Of a DNA stretch of 64,000 bases, positions 18,070-27,280 are shown piece by piece. A program made the translations under genes and the position numbers. This DNA is from CAIJMU01 sp035530275 (lineage in GTDB: Bacteria > Spirochaetota > Spirochaetia > Treponematales > Rectinemataceae): NCBI GenBank assembly GCA_035530275.1, contig DATKVC010000004.1, positions 1-64,000 on the forward strand, read 5' to 3'. The notes below the pieces were generated by a model. It worked only from the letters and a program-made list of their open reading frames with translations, made no database searches and was not told the DNA's origin. Each line of letters starts with the position of its first letter. Position 1 is the first letter of the stretch.

Positions 18070-20280
18070 TTACTCCTCCTTCGATCGGGGATATTCGATG
18101 CGCGCGTGATGCTGGCCGGCGAGTATGCGCGTGAAGACATCCCTTATCGTCTCGAGGTCACGGAAGGTCAATTCGCAACGGTCCAATTGTCCCTGCTTGA
18201 AGCGATCGAATACGATATCCTTGATGAGTCCATCGAGGCGCGCCGGCGTTGGTTTCTTGATCGTCCGCGCGGCGGCCTCGGCGGCGTCGGCGAGCATGAT
18301 CACCGCGGCCTCGCGGCTCGACGGCGGCTCGCCCGGATAGCTGAAATCCTCGGGGTCAGCCTCCTCGCCCTTATTCGCCCGGTCGTAGAACCAGCTGATG
18401 AGACCGCTTCCGTGATGCTCCGCGACGATGGCGATAACCGCTTCGGGAAGGCCCAGGGCCCGCGCCTTCTCAACACCAAGCTTGACGTGGCTCCGGATGA
18501 CGGTTGCCGACAGCCTCGGATTGATTTCGTCATGGCGATTGTAGGCTCCCTGGTTCTCCACGAAATACTCCGGCTGCTCCGCCTTGCCGATGTCGTGATA
18601 ATAGGCTCCGACCCTCGCGAGAAGGGGATCGGCGCCGATTTCGCGGCAGGCGGTCTCGGCCAGATGCGCCACGGCGATGGAATGGCTGTAGGTTCCCGGC
18701 GCGGCCGCGAGAAGGCGCTGGAGGGCCGGGGCGTTCAAATCGGAAAGCTCGATGAGGCGGAAGCGGGTCGTCGCATTGAGCAATTGCTCGAGCACGGGGA
18801 AGGCCCAGAGCGCGAGGAGTGCGGAGGCAAAGCCGTTCGCGCCGCCGAAGGCGAAGGGAATGGCGAGCTCGCCCGGATCCTGGACGAAGGGGATCGTCAG
18901 CGCCAAGGAGCCGATGGCTTCCATCGCAGCCAGGCCCAATCCTGCCTTGACGAGATCAATCCGCGATTCCGCGTGCCTGACGAGGAAGGCCGCCGAACTC
19001 GTCGCCAAAAACGAATAGAGAAAGGCCCGTGGGTCGTAACCCGAGCCCCCCAGCACGGCGAGGGAAAGGACGAGACCGAAAAACATGGCGAAACGCTGCC
19101 CCGAAAACACCGCGAACACGAGGCTGAGCAGGGCGCCAGGTGCGACGAAGGCCACGAAGGAAATATCGGGAATGAGAGACTGGCGAGTGACGACGACGAC
19201 CACGAGCCAGGAGAGGAATATCCCCGAAGCCGCCAGAAGCGCTTCGCCGTCCTCGAGCCTGACGCCGCTCACTTCCTTGCCGAGAAGGAGAAGGGCGAGC
19301 AGCGCCACTATGAGGACGAAAACGACATCGCCCGCCATGCGGCCCCATTCGGGGCGCGAAAGCGCCTCCCTGGCCGCGTTGTATCTCGCGAAGTCGGCCT
19401 CGGAAATCACGAGACCCTTTCTGAGGAGCCGCTCTCCCGGCGCGATAGTCCTCGTGACCGAATCGACCTGCCGCACCGCGGAATCGAGGCGGCGTTCGCT
19501 CGCATCGGCGGAAAAGAAGACGTTGGCGACGGCGAATTTCTTCACCCACAGCGTCACGCGGGGCGCGGAAGCCTTGGAAATGCGGCGCTGGTCCTCTTCC
19601 TCGCGTATCTTCGATTGGATGTTGGAGAGGGTCACTACATCGGCAAGCCTGAGTTCGGCGCTGTCCTGCAGCGGACCCTGGCCGCGCCTCAACTCGATAT
19701 ACTCCGTACTATAACGATCCAGCCCCGAGGAGGGAAGCGCGAACACGCCCCTATCGAGGAGGCGGGCGAGTATCGCCTCGGCGTCCGCCAGGTCCTGTTC
19801 GCGCGTCGGCGCGCCGAGGATGGCTGCCACGTCCTGTCTCGAGAAGGTGCCGGGAAAATCGCGCTGCAACTTGAGGAACAGCGTGTCTTGGGAGGTCTTG
19901 GCCGCGAGGAGGGAGCCGAGGAGTTCCCTGAAGGAGGCGTATCGATCGAGGGCGTCGCGAGTCGCCTTTGTGTCCATCTCGAAGATCGGGAGCGTCAGGC
20001 GCTCCTCGGCCTCGATGCGGAGACTTGTAGCCTTTTCGTCGACATAGGTCGCCTTCCGCACCGCGACGACATCGACGGGCGCCACCTTGCCAACGGCTAT
20101 CGAATTCGGGGCCGCGACGGTCATGCCCGGAACGATCCCGAGTACGACGATCACGATGACGGCGGCGAAGGCGAATCCGGCGACGGCCAGCAGGCGATTC
20201 CTGTCCGCCTTCCAGGACCGGATCATGGCGACGATGGCCTGTTGCGGCCCCTCGCCCTGTCCTTCGCTACTCCGACTCAT
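18070..20280 (-). CDS. 7TMR-HD membrane phosphohydrolase (PgpH/YqfF-like)
   Basis: About 736 residues. One N-terminal transmembrane helix (~25-45), a large extracytoplasmic 7TMR-HDED-type region (~50-310), about seven transmembrane helices (~320-510), then a cytoplasmic HD domain with HSIAVAHLAE and the catalytic YYHDIGK. Characterised relatives (Listeria PgpH) hydrolyse cyclic di-AMP, so control of c-di-AMP is the likely role, by homology only. The ATG at 20280 overlaps the 3' end of phoH by 14 nt, with GAGG just upstream. Longer starts would lie deep inside phoH. Confidence 0.9.
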   Translation of the reverse strand: MSRSSEGQGEGPQQAIVAMIRSWKADRNRLLAVAGFAFAAVIVIVVLGIVPGMTVAAPNSIAVGKVAPVDVVAVRKATYVDEKATSLRIEAEERLTLPIFEMDTKATRDALDRYASFRELLGSLLAAKTSQDTLFLKLQRDFPGTFSRQDVAAILGAPTREQDLADAEAILARLLDRGVFALPSSGLDRYSTEYIELRRGQGPLQDSAELRLADVVTLSNIQSKIREEEDQRRISKASAPRVTLWVKKFAVANVFFSADASERRLDSAVRQVDSVTRTIAPGERLLRKGLVISEADFARYNAAREALSRPEWGRMAGDVVFVLIVALLALLLLGKEVSGVRLEDGEALLAASGIFLSWLVVVVVTRQSLIPDISFVAFVAPGALLSLVFAVFSGQRFAMFFGLVLSLAVLGGSGYDPRAFLYSFLATSSAAFLVRHAESRIDLVKAGLGLAAMEAIGSLALTIPFVQDPGELAIPFAFGGANGFASALLALWAFPVLEQLLNATTRFRLIELSDLNAPALQRLLAAAPGTYSHSIAVAHLAETACREIGADPLLARVGAYYHDIGKAEQPEYFVENQGAYNRHDEINPRLSATVIRSHVKLGVEKARALGLPEAVIAIVAEHHGSGLISWFYDRANKGEEADPEDFSYPGEPPSSREAAVIMLADAAEAAARTIKKPTPARLDGLIKDIVFDRFKQGQLDRCELTFRDLETIRDVFTRILAGQHHARIEYPRSKEE

Positions 20281-21271
20281 AGGCCTCAATGATCCGCCGC
20301 ACGAGATCGCTGCGGACGACATCCTTCGCGTCGAGCCGGGTCGTGAAGATGCCCTCGAAACCTGCAAGCACCTGGAGGGCGTGAACCAAACCCGATTCCG
20401 ACCGTCGCGGAAGATCGACCTGCGTGACGTCGCCGGTCACGATGGCCTTCGTCCCCTCGCCGATGCGGGTGAGGAACATTTTCATCTGTTCACGAGTGGT
20501 GTTCTGCGCCTCGTCGAGTATGACGATGCAATTGGAAAGACTCCGCCCCCTCATGTAGGCGAGGGGCGCGATCTCGATGGCCCGGCTTTCCTCGAGGCGA
20601 CGGATGGTCTCGAAGGGCACGAGGCTCTCCATCGCATCGTAGAGCGGACGCAGATACGGACTGATCTTCTGGGCGAGATCGCCGGGCAGGAAACCGAGGC
20701 TCTCCCCCGCTTCCACGACCGGGCGAGTCAATACCAGCTTGCGCTTGGACTTGGTGAGGAGTTCATGCAGGGCGAAAGCGACCGCGAGATAGGTCTTGCC
20801 CGTTCCGGCCGGCCCCACGGCAAAACTCAGATCGTGATCCGCCATGCCCCGAAGGAGGAGTCCCTGGCTTTTCGAACGGGGAAACACCTTGGTAAATCCG
20901 CCCGGAATTTGCAGGCAGGATTCGAGAAAGCCTGGGCCGTCGTCGTTGCAGATCCCCCGCGGAAGGCCTTCTGGGGTGAGATTCGCGTGAAGCGCTATGA
21001 TGAGATCGGGAGTGGCGGGCAAACCTTCGTCCATCGACTCGAGGAGGGCGGAAACGAGGCCGCCAAATAGCCTGCGCAGCTCGGGATCACCGGAATCGAG
21101 AAAGAGTTCATTGCCGCGCGTATGGACCTTGCTGCCGAGAAGACGTTCGATGACGCCCAGATTGTAATCATTCGATCCGCACAGCTCCGCAAGCTTCCCG
21201 ATGTCCTCGAGCACGATGCCGAAGGAAGCCTGATGCTGCTCTTGAGTCGTCGGACCGCTGGTACCGGACAT
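20267..21271 (-). CDS. phoH: PhoH-family ATPase
   Basis: About 334 residues. An N-terminal KH-like part (~10-110) precedes the P-loop PhoH domain with Walker A GPAGTGKTYLAVA, the VLTRPVVEAGESLGFLPGD segment and Walker B NCIVILDEAQNTT. PhoH proteins are predicted ATP-dependent RNA-associated enzymes that co-occur with YbeY. Two starts are possible: GTG at 21280 overlapping the zapA stop, and ATG at 21271 which has GGAGGG at proper distance; I prefer the latter. The end of the gene overlaps the pgpH-like start. Confidence 0.94.
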   Translation of the reverse strand: MSGTSGPTTQEQHQASFGIVLEDIGKLAELCGSNDYNLGVIERLLGSKVHTRGNELFLDSGDPELRRLFGGLVSALLESMDEGLPATPDLIIALHANLTPEGLPRGICNDDGPGFLESCLQIPGGFTKVFPRSKSQGLLLRGMADHDLSFAVGPAGTGKTYLAVAFALHELLTKSKRKLVLTRPVVEAGESLGFLPGDLAQKISPYLRPLYDAMESLVPFETIRRLEESRAIEIAPLAYMRGRSLSNCIVILDEAQNTTREQMKMFLTRIGEGTKAIVTGDVTQVDLPRRSESGLVHALQVLAGFEGIFTTRLDAKDVVRSDLVRRIIEAYESE

Positions 21272-21276
21272 CGGTT

Positions 21277-21567
21277 TCACCCTCCGCCGGCGAGACTCTT
21301 GTCGATTCGACCTATGAGTCTTTCGGCGATCCGACTCACCTCATCGGCATCTCCCGCCTGACCGCGGTTATGGACGAGCTCGTCCAACAGCATGATGTTG
21401 GCGAGAATCGAAAGCCTGAGCGGGTCCTCGACGCGCGTCGATCCCCGGATCGATTCGAGTCGGCGCTGGAGCTCTCCCAAAAGTGTCTCTATGTATTCCC
21501 TTGTCTCGTCCGTCTGTACGGAAAAAGAACTTCCGAGGAGATCGACCTTGACGATGGTGACGGCCAT
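21277..21567 (-). CDS. zapA: Cell division protein ZapA-like
   Basis: 96 residues with the ZapA shape: a short beta-rich N-terminus (VKVDLLGSSFSVQTDETREYIETLL) followed by a helix containing the conserved LSILANIMLLDEL. ZapA binds FtsZ and promotes filament bundling at the division site. It is followed immediately by phoH and preceded by a coiled-coil gene 10 nt upstream, an arrangement reminiscent of ZapA with a ZapB-like partner. The assignment rests on pattern and length, since ZapA is weakly conserved. Confidence 0.8.
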   Translation of the reverse strand: MAVTIVKVDLLGSSFSVQTDETREYIETLLGELQRRLESIRGSTRVEDPLRLSILANIMLLDELVHNRGQAGDADEVSRIAERLIGRIDKSLAGGG

Positions 21568-21577
21568 GGGCCGAGCT

Positions 21578-22141
21578 TCAGAAAATCCCGAGCTCGTCCG
21601 GAGCCGATTGAGGCGCGACGGGACGCGCGGGCTCGGGACGATGCGGCTCGGTCCTGGCCTGCTCCGGAGACGGGACGACCGATTGGCGAGAATCGGAATC
21701 CATTAAGTCGTCGGCGGTCGCCGACCTATCCGAAATCTCTTCTTCGGTCTCTGCAGGCAGATCGAGTGGCGCCTGCGCCACTTCGAACGAGGTCTCCGCC
21801 TTGCGCACCGGTTCCCCTTGTGACAGGGTCTTCTGCGCCGCGGAAGCAACTTGCGGAGTCCCCCTGAGCACGAGATCTTCAAAGGCGTCGAGCTTTTCGA
21901 GAGCGTGGAGGATCCCCTCCTCGATCTTGGACTGGTCGCGCTTGAAGGTGGCAATGGCCTCCTCGAGTTCGCGCACTCTCGACTCGGCCGCAGCGGCACG
22001 ATCCTCGGCCCGGCCCCGGGCCTCGTCCTTCGCTTCGACCTTCGTCAGCAGAGCCGCGTTTTCCTCCCTGAGCCCCGCTATGAAGGCGAGCGCCTTCTCG
22101 ATGCGGTCTTCCAGGGTTCGAATCTGCTCGACGCCTATCAT
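21578..22141 (-). CDS. Coiled-coil protein, possible ZapB-like partner
   Basis: 187 residues. Residues ~3-85 are a long predicted coiled coil rich in Ala, Glu and Arg (RIEKALAFIAGLREENAALL, RAAAAESRVRELEEAIATF). The rest is disordered, acidic and Pro-rich, ending in ELGIF. The position just before zapA and the coiled-coil head suggest a ZapB-like or other division-associated protein; this is inference from context. It begins 7 nt after the rplT stop, so it may be transcribed with the infC-rpmI-rplT operon. Confidence 0.7.
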   Translation of the reverse strand: MIGVEQIRTLEDRIEKALAFIAGLREENAALLTKVEAKDEARGRAEDRAAAAESRVRELEEAIATFKRDQSKIEEGILHALEKLDAFEDLVLRGTPQVASAAQKTLSQGEPVRKAETSFEVAQAPLDLPAETEEEISDRSATADDLMDSDSRQSVVPSPEQARTEPHRPEPARPVAPQSAPDELGIF

Positions 22142-22148
22142 GACGGAA

Positions 22149-22520
22149 TTATACCTTGGCCGCGGCGGGCAGGGCGGCGCGAGCCTGGTCGACGATCGCC
22201 TTGAAGGCCGCGGAGTCGCGAACGGCGAGATCGGCGAGCATCTTGCGGTCGACGATCATGTTGGCCTTGGCCATACCTTCGATGAAGCGGCTGTAGCTCA
22301 GACCCTCGGCGCGGACTGCCGCGTTGATGCGGGCGATCCAGAGCCGGCGGAAGGTTCCCTTCCTGTCCTTGCGGTCGCGATATGCATAGGCCATCGCCTT
22401 GGCGGCCGCGTCCTTGGCGGTCCGGAAGTTGGTGTGCCTGCGTCCCCTGAAACCCTTGGTGATCTCAAGGATTTTCTTGCGGTGATCCTTGCGTTTGGTG
22501 CCGTCTACTGCTCTCGGCAT
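22149..22520 (-). CDS. rplT: 50S ribosomal protein L20
   Basis: 123 residues and unmistakable: MPRAVDGTKRKDHRKKIL, GFRGRRHTNFRTAKDA and RRLWIARINAAVRAEGLSYS. L20 binds 23S rRNA early in 50S assembly and in several bacteria represses its own operon. It is the third gene of infC-rpmI-rplT. The C-terminus carries a short Ala-rich tail after the usual end (about 118 residues in most bacteria). Confidence 0.98.
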   Translation of the reverse strand: MPRAVDGTKRKDHRKKILEITKGFRGRRHTNFRTAKDAAAKAMAYAYRDRKDRKGTFRRLWIARINAAVRAEGLSYSRFIEGMAKANMIVDRKMLADLAVRDSAAFKAIVDQARAALPAAAKV

Positions 22521-22623
22521 TTCGTGCTCCTCGTTGTCGAATCGGAAGCGCTCAGGGGCTTCCGTGCCGGTCTTCTAAACCGGACTCCATCGATCCGGAC
22601 AGGGCACCCGGATTCGATGTCTT

Positions 22624-22649
22624 GGTGCCGCGCCAAAGGCGACGGCACC
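22624..22649 (-). promoter_or_regulatory. Intercistronic hairpin between rpmI and rplT
   Basis: A 7-bp GC stem (GGTGCCG and CGGCACC) in the unusually long 136-nt gap between rpmI and rplT. A second stem lies at about 22580-22600 (CCGGT/ACCGG). L20 autoregulates through RNA structures near here in other bacteria, so this could be an L20-responsive element, but no specific motif was recognised. Confidence 0.35.
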
Positions 22650-22656
22650 GACGCCC

Positions 22657-22857
22657 TCATCCGTAAGGAAGGAGGGTCTTCTTGATTGCGTAGGTGGAAA
22701 CGGGATTTACGAAACCCGTCTTCCTGAGATTCCGCTTCCTCTTCGTCGTCTTCTTCGTGAGGATATGGCGGAGATTCATCTTCTTGTACTTCACCTTGCC
22801 GGAAGCCGTCAGCGTGAAACGCTTGGCGGCGGCCTTCTTGGTCTTCATCTTGGGCAT
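22657..22857 (-). CDS. rpmI: 50S ribosomal protein L35
   Basis: 66 residues with the L35 hallmarks MPKMKTKKAAAKRFTLTASGK and KKMNLRHILTKKTTKRKRNLRK. A small basic protein of the large subunit. It lies 30 nt downstream of infC in the conserved infC-rpmI-rplT order. Confidence 0.97.
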   Translation of the reverse strand: MPKMKTKKAAAKRFTLTASGKVKYKKMNLRHILTKKTTKRKRNLRKTGFVNPVSTYAIKKTLLPYG

Positions 22858-22887
22858 GATGTCCGTCCTTGTATCGTTCGTATGAAC

Positions 22888-23475
22888 TCAGGCCTGACCG
22901 GTAGCCGGCGCCGCCGGGGCCGCTGCTGCGTCGGGTTCGGATTCCGCCTGTTTCTTGATGATGGATGCCTTGGGGCTCAGGGTCATGGACATGAATCGGC
23001 CTTCCATCATCGGAAGCCGCTCCATGATGTAGAAACCTTCCAGCCGAGTCAAAACGGCCTTGAGAACGTCCTCGCCTCGCTCGGTATGGGCAAGCTCGCG
23101 CCCGCGAAAGCGGATCGTGACCTTCACCTTGTTCCCCTCTTCGAGGAACTCGCGAACGTGATTGGACTTGAAGTCGAGATCATGGGTCGCGATCTTAGGC
23201 TGCATGCGGATTTCCTTGAGTTCGCCGCCCTTCGCCTTCTTTCGCGAGTCCTTGACCTTTTTTTCCTGCTCGAATTTGAACTTCCCGTAGTTGAGAAGCT
23301 TGCACACGGGCGGAACGGACTGCGGAGCCACCTCGACGAGATCGAGCCCGAGTTCCCTTGCGATCCGGATCGCTTCGAGCGTGGGAATAATGCCGCGCTG
23401 CTCGCCTTTTTCATCGATAAGCCTGACTTCGCGCACGCGGATCTGCTCGTTGATCCGCAGGTCTTTCTCTGCCAA
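22888..23475 (-). CDS. infC: Translation initiation factor IF-3
   Basis: About 195 residues from a TTG start: N-terminal domain (LRINEQIRVREVRLIDEKGEQ), linker helix (FEQEKKVKDSRKKAKGGELKEIRMQPKI) and C-terminal domain (HVREFLEEGNKVKVTIRFRGRELAH). IF-3 binds the 30S subunit and checks start codons. The reading frame is open 87 nt further upstream to an ATG, but that part has no IF-3 similarity; TTG at 23475 sits 4 nt after GGGAGG and just before the universally conserved region. infC often has a rare start codon used for autoregulation, which fits. A low-complexity Ala/Pro tail extends the C-terminus. Confidence 0.95.
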   Translation of the reverse strand: MAEKDLRINEQIRVREVRLIDEKGEQRGIIPTLEAIRIARELGLDLVEVAPQSVPPVCKLLNYGKFKFEQEKKVKDSRKKAKGGELKEIRMQPKIATHDLDFKSNHVREFLEEGNKVKVTIRFRGRELAHTERGEDVLKAVLTRLEGFYIMERLPMMEGRFMSMTLSPKASIIKKQAESEPDAAAAPAAPATGQA

Positions 23476-23709
23476 CTGGCCTCCCAGCCCCCTCCGCGCA
23501 CAGGTATTTTCCGGGCGGAACGGTAATAAAAACACTATCACGGCCTTCACTTGCTCGTCCATAGCCGAGACGGGCGGTTTTAGGGCACGGCGTCACTCGC
23601 CGATCGATAGGAGACAGAGGCGAATACGAGGGCGCCGGACCGAGTCTCGCGCCAGAAGCTTCGAGGCTCGCTTGAAGGTCGTGGGACCATCGTGCTAGTT
23701 TCCGAGGAT

Positions 23710-24378
23710 ATGTGGTTCTTTCTCGTTCTTTGCCTGCCGCTTGCCCTCGTCCACAGCATTTTCACGTGGTTTCCACCTTCCGAAATGGTTTCGACCAAGA
23801 GGGCGCTGATTCGCGGGCTCATTTCTTCCATCCCCGTCTGGATTCTTTCGCGGTTTTTCGGATCTCTTCTTCCCTCGATGCTCGGTTCACCGCTTTTCGC
23901 CCTGAACGAATGGTTCGGACGCATCCTCCCCTACTCCCTCCTTCCCCTGGTCGCCTATGCCTTCTTTTGGCGACTCGACGAAAAGATGGAAGGGGATAAG
24001 CTCCAGCAAAGACTTACCGCCTTCTACGGAGCTTGCCTTGGCCCCTTCGGGTTCATCGAGATGACGAAGATCGAGCTTTCGCCCGACCTCTATAGCCTCA
24101 TTATCCTTCCCGTGATCCTGCTCATGATCGCGGCGTCCATGCCCGCGCTCTTCCGCCTCTGGCGCGGTTCCTGGACCTCTCGAAGGGTGCTCATCGGCAT
24201 GGGATTCGCCATCGGCTCCATGCTGCTCGCGCTGTCACGGTGGCTTCTGATGGCCCGCTTTTGGTATATCGCCCTCGCCATCGTGGGAGGCGGGACGGCC
24301 TTTGCCTGGTTCAGAGCCCTTCCTGGTCTCACGCCTCGCACAACGGGGCGTCCTGCTGGAAAGGTTCCGCTGATCTGA
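23710..24378 (+). CDS. Multi-pass membrane protein of unknown function
   Basis: About 222 residues with six or more hydrophobic segments (WFFLVLCLPLALVHSIF, SLLPLVAYAFFW, LIILPVILLMIAASMPALF, ALAIVGGGTAFAWF). It is divergent from infC and the only plus-strand gene in this part. I do not recognise a family. ATG at 23710 is used, with GAGG close upstream; a GTG 18 nt earlier is an alternative. It ends 30 nt before a terminator hairpin shared with the convergent fba gene, so it appears to be a single-gene transcript. Confidence 0.7.
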   Translation: MWFFLVLCLPLALVHSIFTWFPPSEMVSTKRALIRGLISSIPVWILSRFFGSLLPSMLGSPLFALNEWFGRILPYSLLPLVAYAFFWRLDEKMEGDKLQQRLTAFYGACLGPFGFIEMTKIELSPDLYSLIILPVILLMIAASMPALFRLWRGSWTSRRVLIGMGFAIGSMLLALSRWLLMARFWYIALAIVGGGTAFAWFRALPGLTPRTTGRPAGKVPLI

Positions 24379-24405
24379 TTTGCCGCGACTCACTGCATAA
24401 ATTCG

Positions 24406-24436
24406 AAAGGGGCTGTCCGACATGGGCAGCCCCTTT
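24406..24436. terminator. Bidirectional terminator
   Basis: A 10-bp perfect stem (AAAGGGGCTG with CAGCCCCTTT) and an 11-nt loop between the convergent membrane-protein gene and fba. A and T runs at the stem ends allow function in both directions. Confidence 0.75.
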
Positions 24437-24493
24437 GGCTAACGAGGGATGACGGGGGGACGCAAGCTGCCGTCCTCCCCTTCGTAGCGGAAA

Positions 24494-25492
24494 TTATGCC
24501 TTTCCGGCCGAACCAAGGACGTTCTGGTTCTTGTGCGAGTAGAGCTTCTTGAGCTCGTCCCGCGCCGGTCCGAGGTACTTGCGGGGATCGAACTCATCGG
24601 GCTTCTCGGAAAAGACCTTTCGGATCATGGCCGTCATCGCGAGGCGGCCGTCCGAATCGATGTTGATCTTGCAGACGGCGCTCTTGGCGGCGCGGCGGAG
24701 CTGCTCCTCAGGAATGCCCACCGAGTCCTTCATCTTGCCGCCGAACTGCTCGATGATCTTCACGTATTCGATGGGCACGGAGGAAGAACCGTGGAGGACG
24801 ATGGGAAAGCCGGGGAGGCGCTTTTCGATTTCCTCGAGGATGTCGAAACGCAGCGGAGGCGGAATGAGGATGCCGTCGGCCGTCTTGGTGCACTGCTCGG
24901 GCTTGAACTTGGTGCGCCCGTGGCTCGTGCCGATGGAGATGGCGAGGGAGTCGACCCCGGTCTTCTGGACGAAGTCCTGCACCTCCGAAGGCTGGGTGTA
25001 ATTCGAATGCTCGGCATGGACATCGTCCTCGACGCCGGCGAGGACGCCGAGTTCGCCTTCGACCGTGACATAGTCCTTCTGGCCATGGGCGAAATCCACC
25101 ACCGATTTCGTGAGCTTCACGTTCTCGTCGTAGGGAAGATGGGAGCCGTCGATCATCACCGACGAAAAACCCGATTCGATGCAGCTCTTGCAGAGCTCGA
25201 GACTATCGCCGTGATCGAGATGGAGCACGATCGGGATGTGGTAGCCGAGTTCCTTGGCGTATTCGACGGCACCCTTGGCCATGTACTGGAGCATGGTCTG
25301 GTTGGCGTACTTGCGGGCGCCCGCCGACACCTGGAGAATGACGGGACTCTTGGTCTCGACGCAGGCTTGAATTATCGCCTGGAGCTGCTCCATGTTGTTG
25401 AAATTGTAGGCCGGAATGGCGTAGCCGCCCTTCACCGCCTTCTTGAACAGCTCGAGGGTGTTGACGAGGCCGAGCTCCTTGTAACTTGTCAT
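24494..25492 (-). CDS. fba: Class II fructose-bisphosphate aldolase
   Basis: 332 residues. Zinc-dependent aldolase that splits fructose 1,6-bisphosphate into dihydroxyacetone phosphate and glyceraldehyde 3-phosphate in glycolysis and gluconeogenesis. The motifs VLHLDHGDS (catalytic Asp and first metal His), VEGELGVLAG, AISIGTSHGRTKF (metal His) and VLHGSSSVP are all present. ATG at 25492 has AAGGAG upstream. It lies 58 nt downstream of asnB and is probably co-transcribed with it. Confidence 0.97.
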   Translation of the reverse strand: MTSYKELGLVNTLELFKKAVKGGYAIPAYNFNNMEQLQAIIQACVETKSPVILQVSAGARKYANQTMLQYMAKGAVEYAKELGYHIPIVLHLDHGDSLELCKSCIESGFSSVMIDGSHLPYDENVKLTKSVVDFAHGQKDYVTVEGELGVLAGVEDDVHAEHSNYTQPSEVQDFVQKTGVDSLAISIGTSHGRTKFKPEQCTKTADGILIPPPLRFDILEEIEKRLPGFPIVLHGSSSVPIEYVKIIEQFGGKMKDSVGIPEEQLRRAAKSAVCKINIDSDGRLAMTAMIRKVFSEKPDEFDPRKYLGPARDELKKLYSHKNQNVLGSAGKA

Positions 25493-25550
25493 AAACTCTC
25501 CTTAAAAGAGAATATCTACCTTTTCAATGTATGAACTACGGCGGCCTTGT

Positions 25551-27227
25551 TCAAGCCTTGGCGTTGTCGTGCACACCGGCGACTGCCCTCCCCGAAGGAT
25601 CGGCCATCGAGGCCCAGGCCGCGTCCCAACGTATGGCCGTCGGCGTGGAACAGGCTATCGAGGGACCGTCGGGAATGAGGTCGACCGCGCTCGGATTGGG
25701 GAAATGCTCCTCGTAGATCGAGCGGAACCAGTAGGCTTCCTTCGTCAGTGGTGTCTTGACCGGGAAGCGGTGCCGGGCGTTGGCCATAACGGAGTCCGAG
25801 ATGTCGCGCTCCGCATGGGCCTTGATCGAATCGATCCAGGAATAGCCGACGCCGTCGGAGAACTGCTCCTTCTGGCGCCAGAGTATTTCGTCGGGAATCC
25901 AGCCGTCGAAGGCCTTGCGGAGAATGTATTTCTCCATCCGACCTTCCTGCTTTCGGATCATCTTGTGCTCGGGATCGATGTTCATCGCGACATCGAGGAA
26001 TTCGGGGTCGAGGAAGGGAACGCGGGCCTCGACACCCCAGGCCGACATCGCCTTGTTGGCGCGAAGGCAATCGTAGAGGTGGAGCATGTCGAGCTTGCGC
26101 ACGAGTTCCTCGTGGAACTCCGTCGCGTTCGGCGCCTTGTGGAAGTAGAGGTAGCCGCCGAAGATCTCGTCGCTCCCCTCCCCCGACAACACCATTTTGA
26201 TGCCCATGGCCTTGATCTTTCGCGCCATGAGATACATCGGCGTGCCTGCGCGGATCGTCGTCACGTCGAAGGTTTCGAGGTGATAGATGACGTCGGGAAT
26301 CGCGTCGAGGGCTTCCTGGACGGTGAATTCGATCTCGTGGTGCTGGCTGCCGATGTGTTGGGCCACCAACTTCGCGTACTTGGTGTCGGGAGCTCCGGGA
26401 AGGCCCACGGAGAAGGAATGCATCCGCGGCCACCAGGCCCTGTCGCGCTCCTCCGTTTCGACACGCTTCTCGGCGTGGCGGGCGGCGATCGCGGCGATGA
26501 TCGAGGAATCGACGCCGCCCGAAATGAGGAGGCCGTAGGGCACGTCGCACATGAGTTGGCGCTTGACCGCATCCTCGAGGGACTGGCGCAGGATGTCGAG
26601 ATCGGCCTTACCCTTCGGGATGAAGGCCGGAGCGGCCCACTTCGGCTCGTACCAGCGCACGAGCTTGCCCTCGCTGGCCCTGTAATAATGTCCAGGCGGG
26701 AAGACCTCGACCTTGGGGCAAATGTCGAAAATCGCCTTCATTTCCGATGCGACGAAGAGCGTCCCCTCGCCGTCGCGTCCCCAATAGAGCGGATTGACGC
26801 CGATATGGTCGCGCGCGATGAAGAAATCGCCGTCGCGCGGATCGTAGATGACGAAGGCGAAGATGCCGTTGAGAAGTTTGACGAAATCCGGGCCATGCTC
26901 ATCGTAGAGGTAGAGAATGGGCTCGCAGTCCGACTCGGTCTGGAAATCGTGCGGTTTCACGAGGTGGGATTGCCTGAGCTGGAGATGATTGTAGATCTCG
27001 CCGTTGACGGCAAGGATGCGACCCGTCCCCTTGTCGACCAGGGGTTGCGCACCGTGGGTTACGTCGACTATGGCCAGGCGCTCGTGGCAGATGACAGCCC
27101 GATCATCGGAATAGATCCCGCTCCAATCCGGCCCCCGATGCCTGAGCCTTTTAACATGGGAAATGGCCTTTTTCCTGAGTTCGACCGGGTTGCCCTTGCT
27201 GTCGAGGATCGTAAGAATGCCGCACAT
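25551..27227 (-). CDS. asnB: Asparagine synthase (glutamine-hydrolysing)
   Basis: 558 residues. The N-terminal Ntn glutaminase domain begins with the processed MCGI (Cys2 nucleophile) and contains LRHRGPDWSG, LAIVD and AVNGEIYNH. The C-terminal synthetase domain has the PP-loop LISGGVDSSIIAA and the LSGEGSDEIFGGY segment. The enzyme makes asparagine from aspartate, ATP and glutamine. The length matches AsnB of E. coli (554). ATG with AAGGAG 6-7 nt upstream. It starts the asnB-fba unit and is divergent from ssrA. Confidence 0.97.
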   Translation of the reverse strand: MCGILTILDSKGNPVELRKKAISHVKRLRHRGPDWSGIYSDDRAVICHERLAIVDVTHGAQPLVDKGTGRILAVNGEIYNHLQLRQSHLVKPHDFQTESDCEPILYLYDEHGPDFVKLLNGIFAFVIYDPRDGDFFIARDHIGVNPLYWGRDGEGTLFVASEMKAIFDICPKVEVFPPGHYYRASEGKLVRWYEPKWAAPAFIPKGKADLDILRQSLEDAVKRQLMCDVPYGLLISGGVDSSIIAAIAARHAEKRVETEERDRAWWPRMHSFSVGLPGAPDTKYAKLVAQHIGSQHHEIEFTVQEALDAIPDVIYHLETFDVTTIRAGTPMYLMARKIKAMGIKMVLSGEGSDEIFGGYLYFHKAPNATEFHEELVRKLDMLHLYDCLRANKAMSAWGVEARVPFLDPEFLDVAMNIDPEHKMIRKQEGRMEKYILRKAFDGWIPDEILWRQKEQFSDGVGYSWIDSIKAHAERDISDSVMANARHRFPVKTPLTKEAYWFRSIYEEHFPNPSAVDLIPDGPSIACSTPTAIRWDAAWASMADPSGRAVAGVHDNAKA

Positions 27228-27280
27228 ACTGCTACTCCTTGGAAATCCCGAGCGAGGGGAATACGGCTTGGGAATGCCCG

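Noticed and set aside
18106..20292. 728-codon plus-strand frame antisense to the pgpH-like gene
   Set aside because: Highly charged, no motifs, fully antisense to a gene with clear HD and membrane features.
25516..26550. Long minus-strand open frame overlapping asnB and the asnB-fba gap
   Set aside because: It lies in another frame of asnB, is Arg/Pro-rich and has no recognisable domain; a typical shadow of GC-rich coding DNA.
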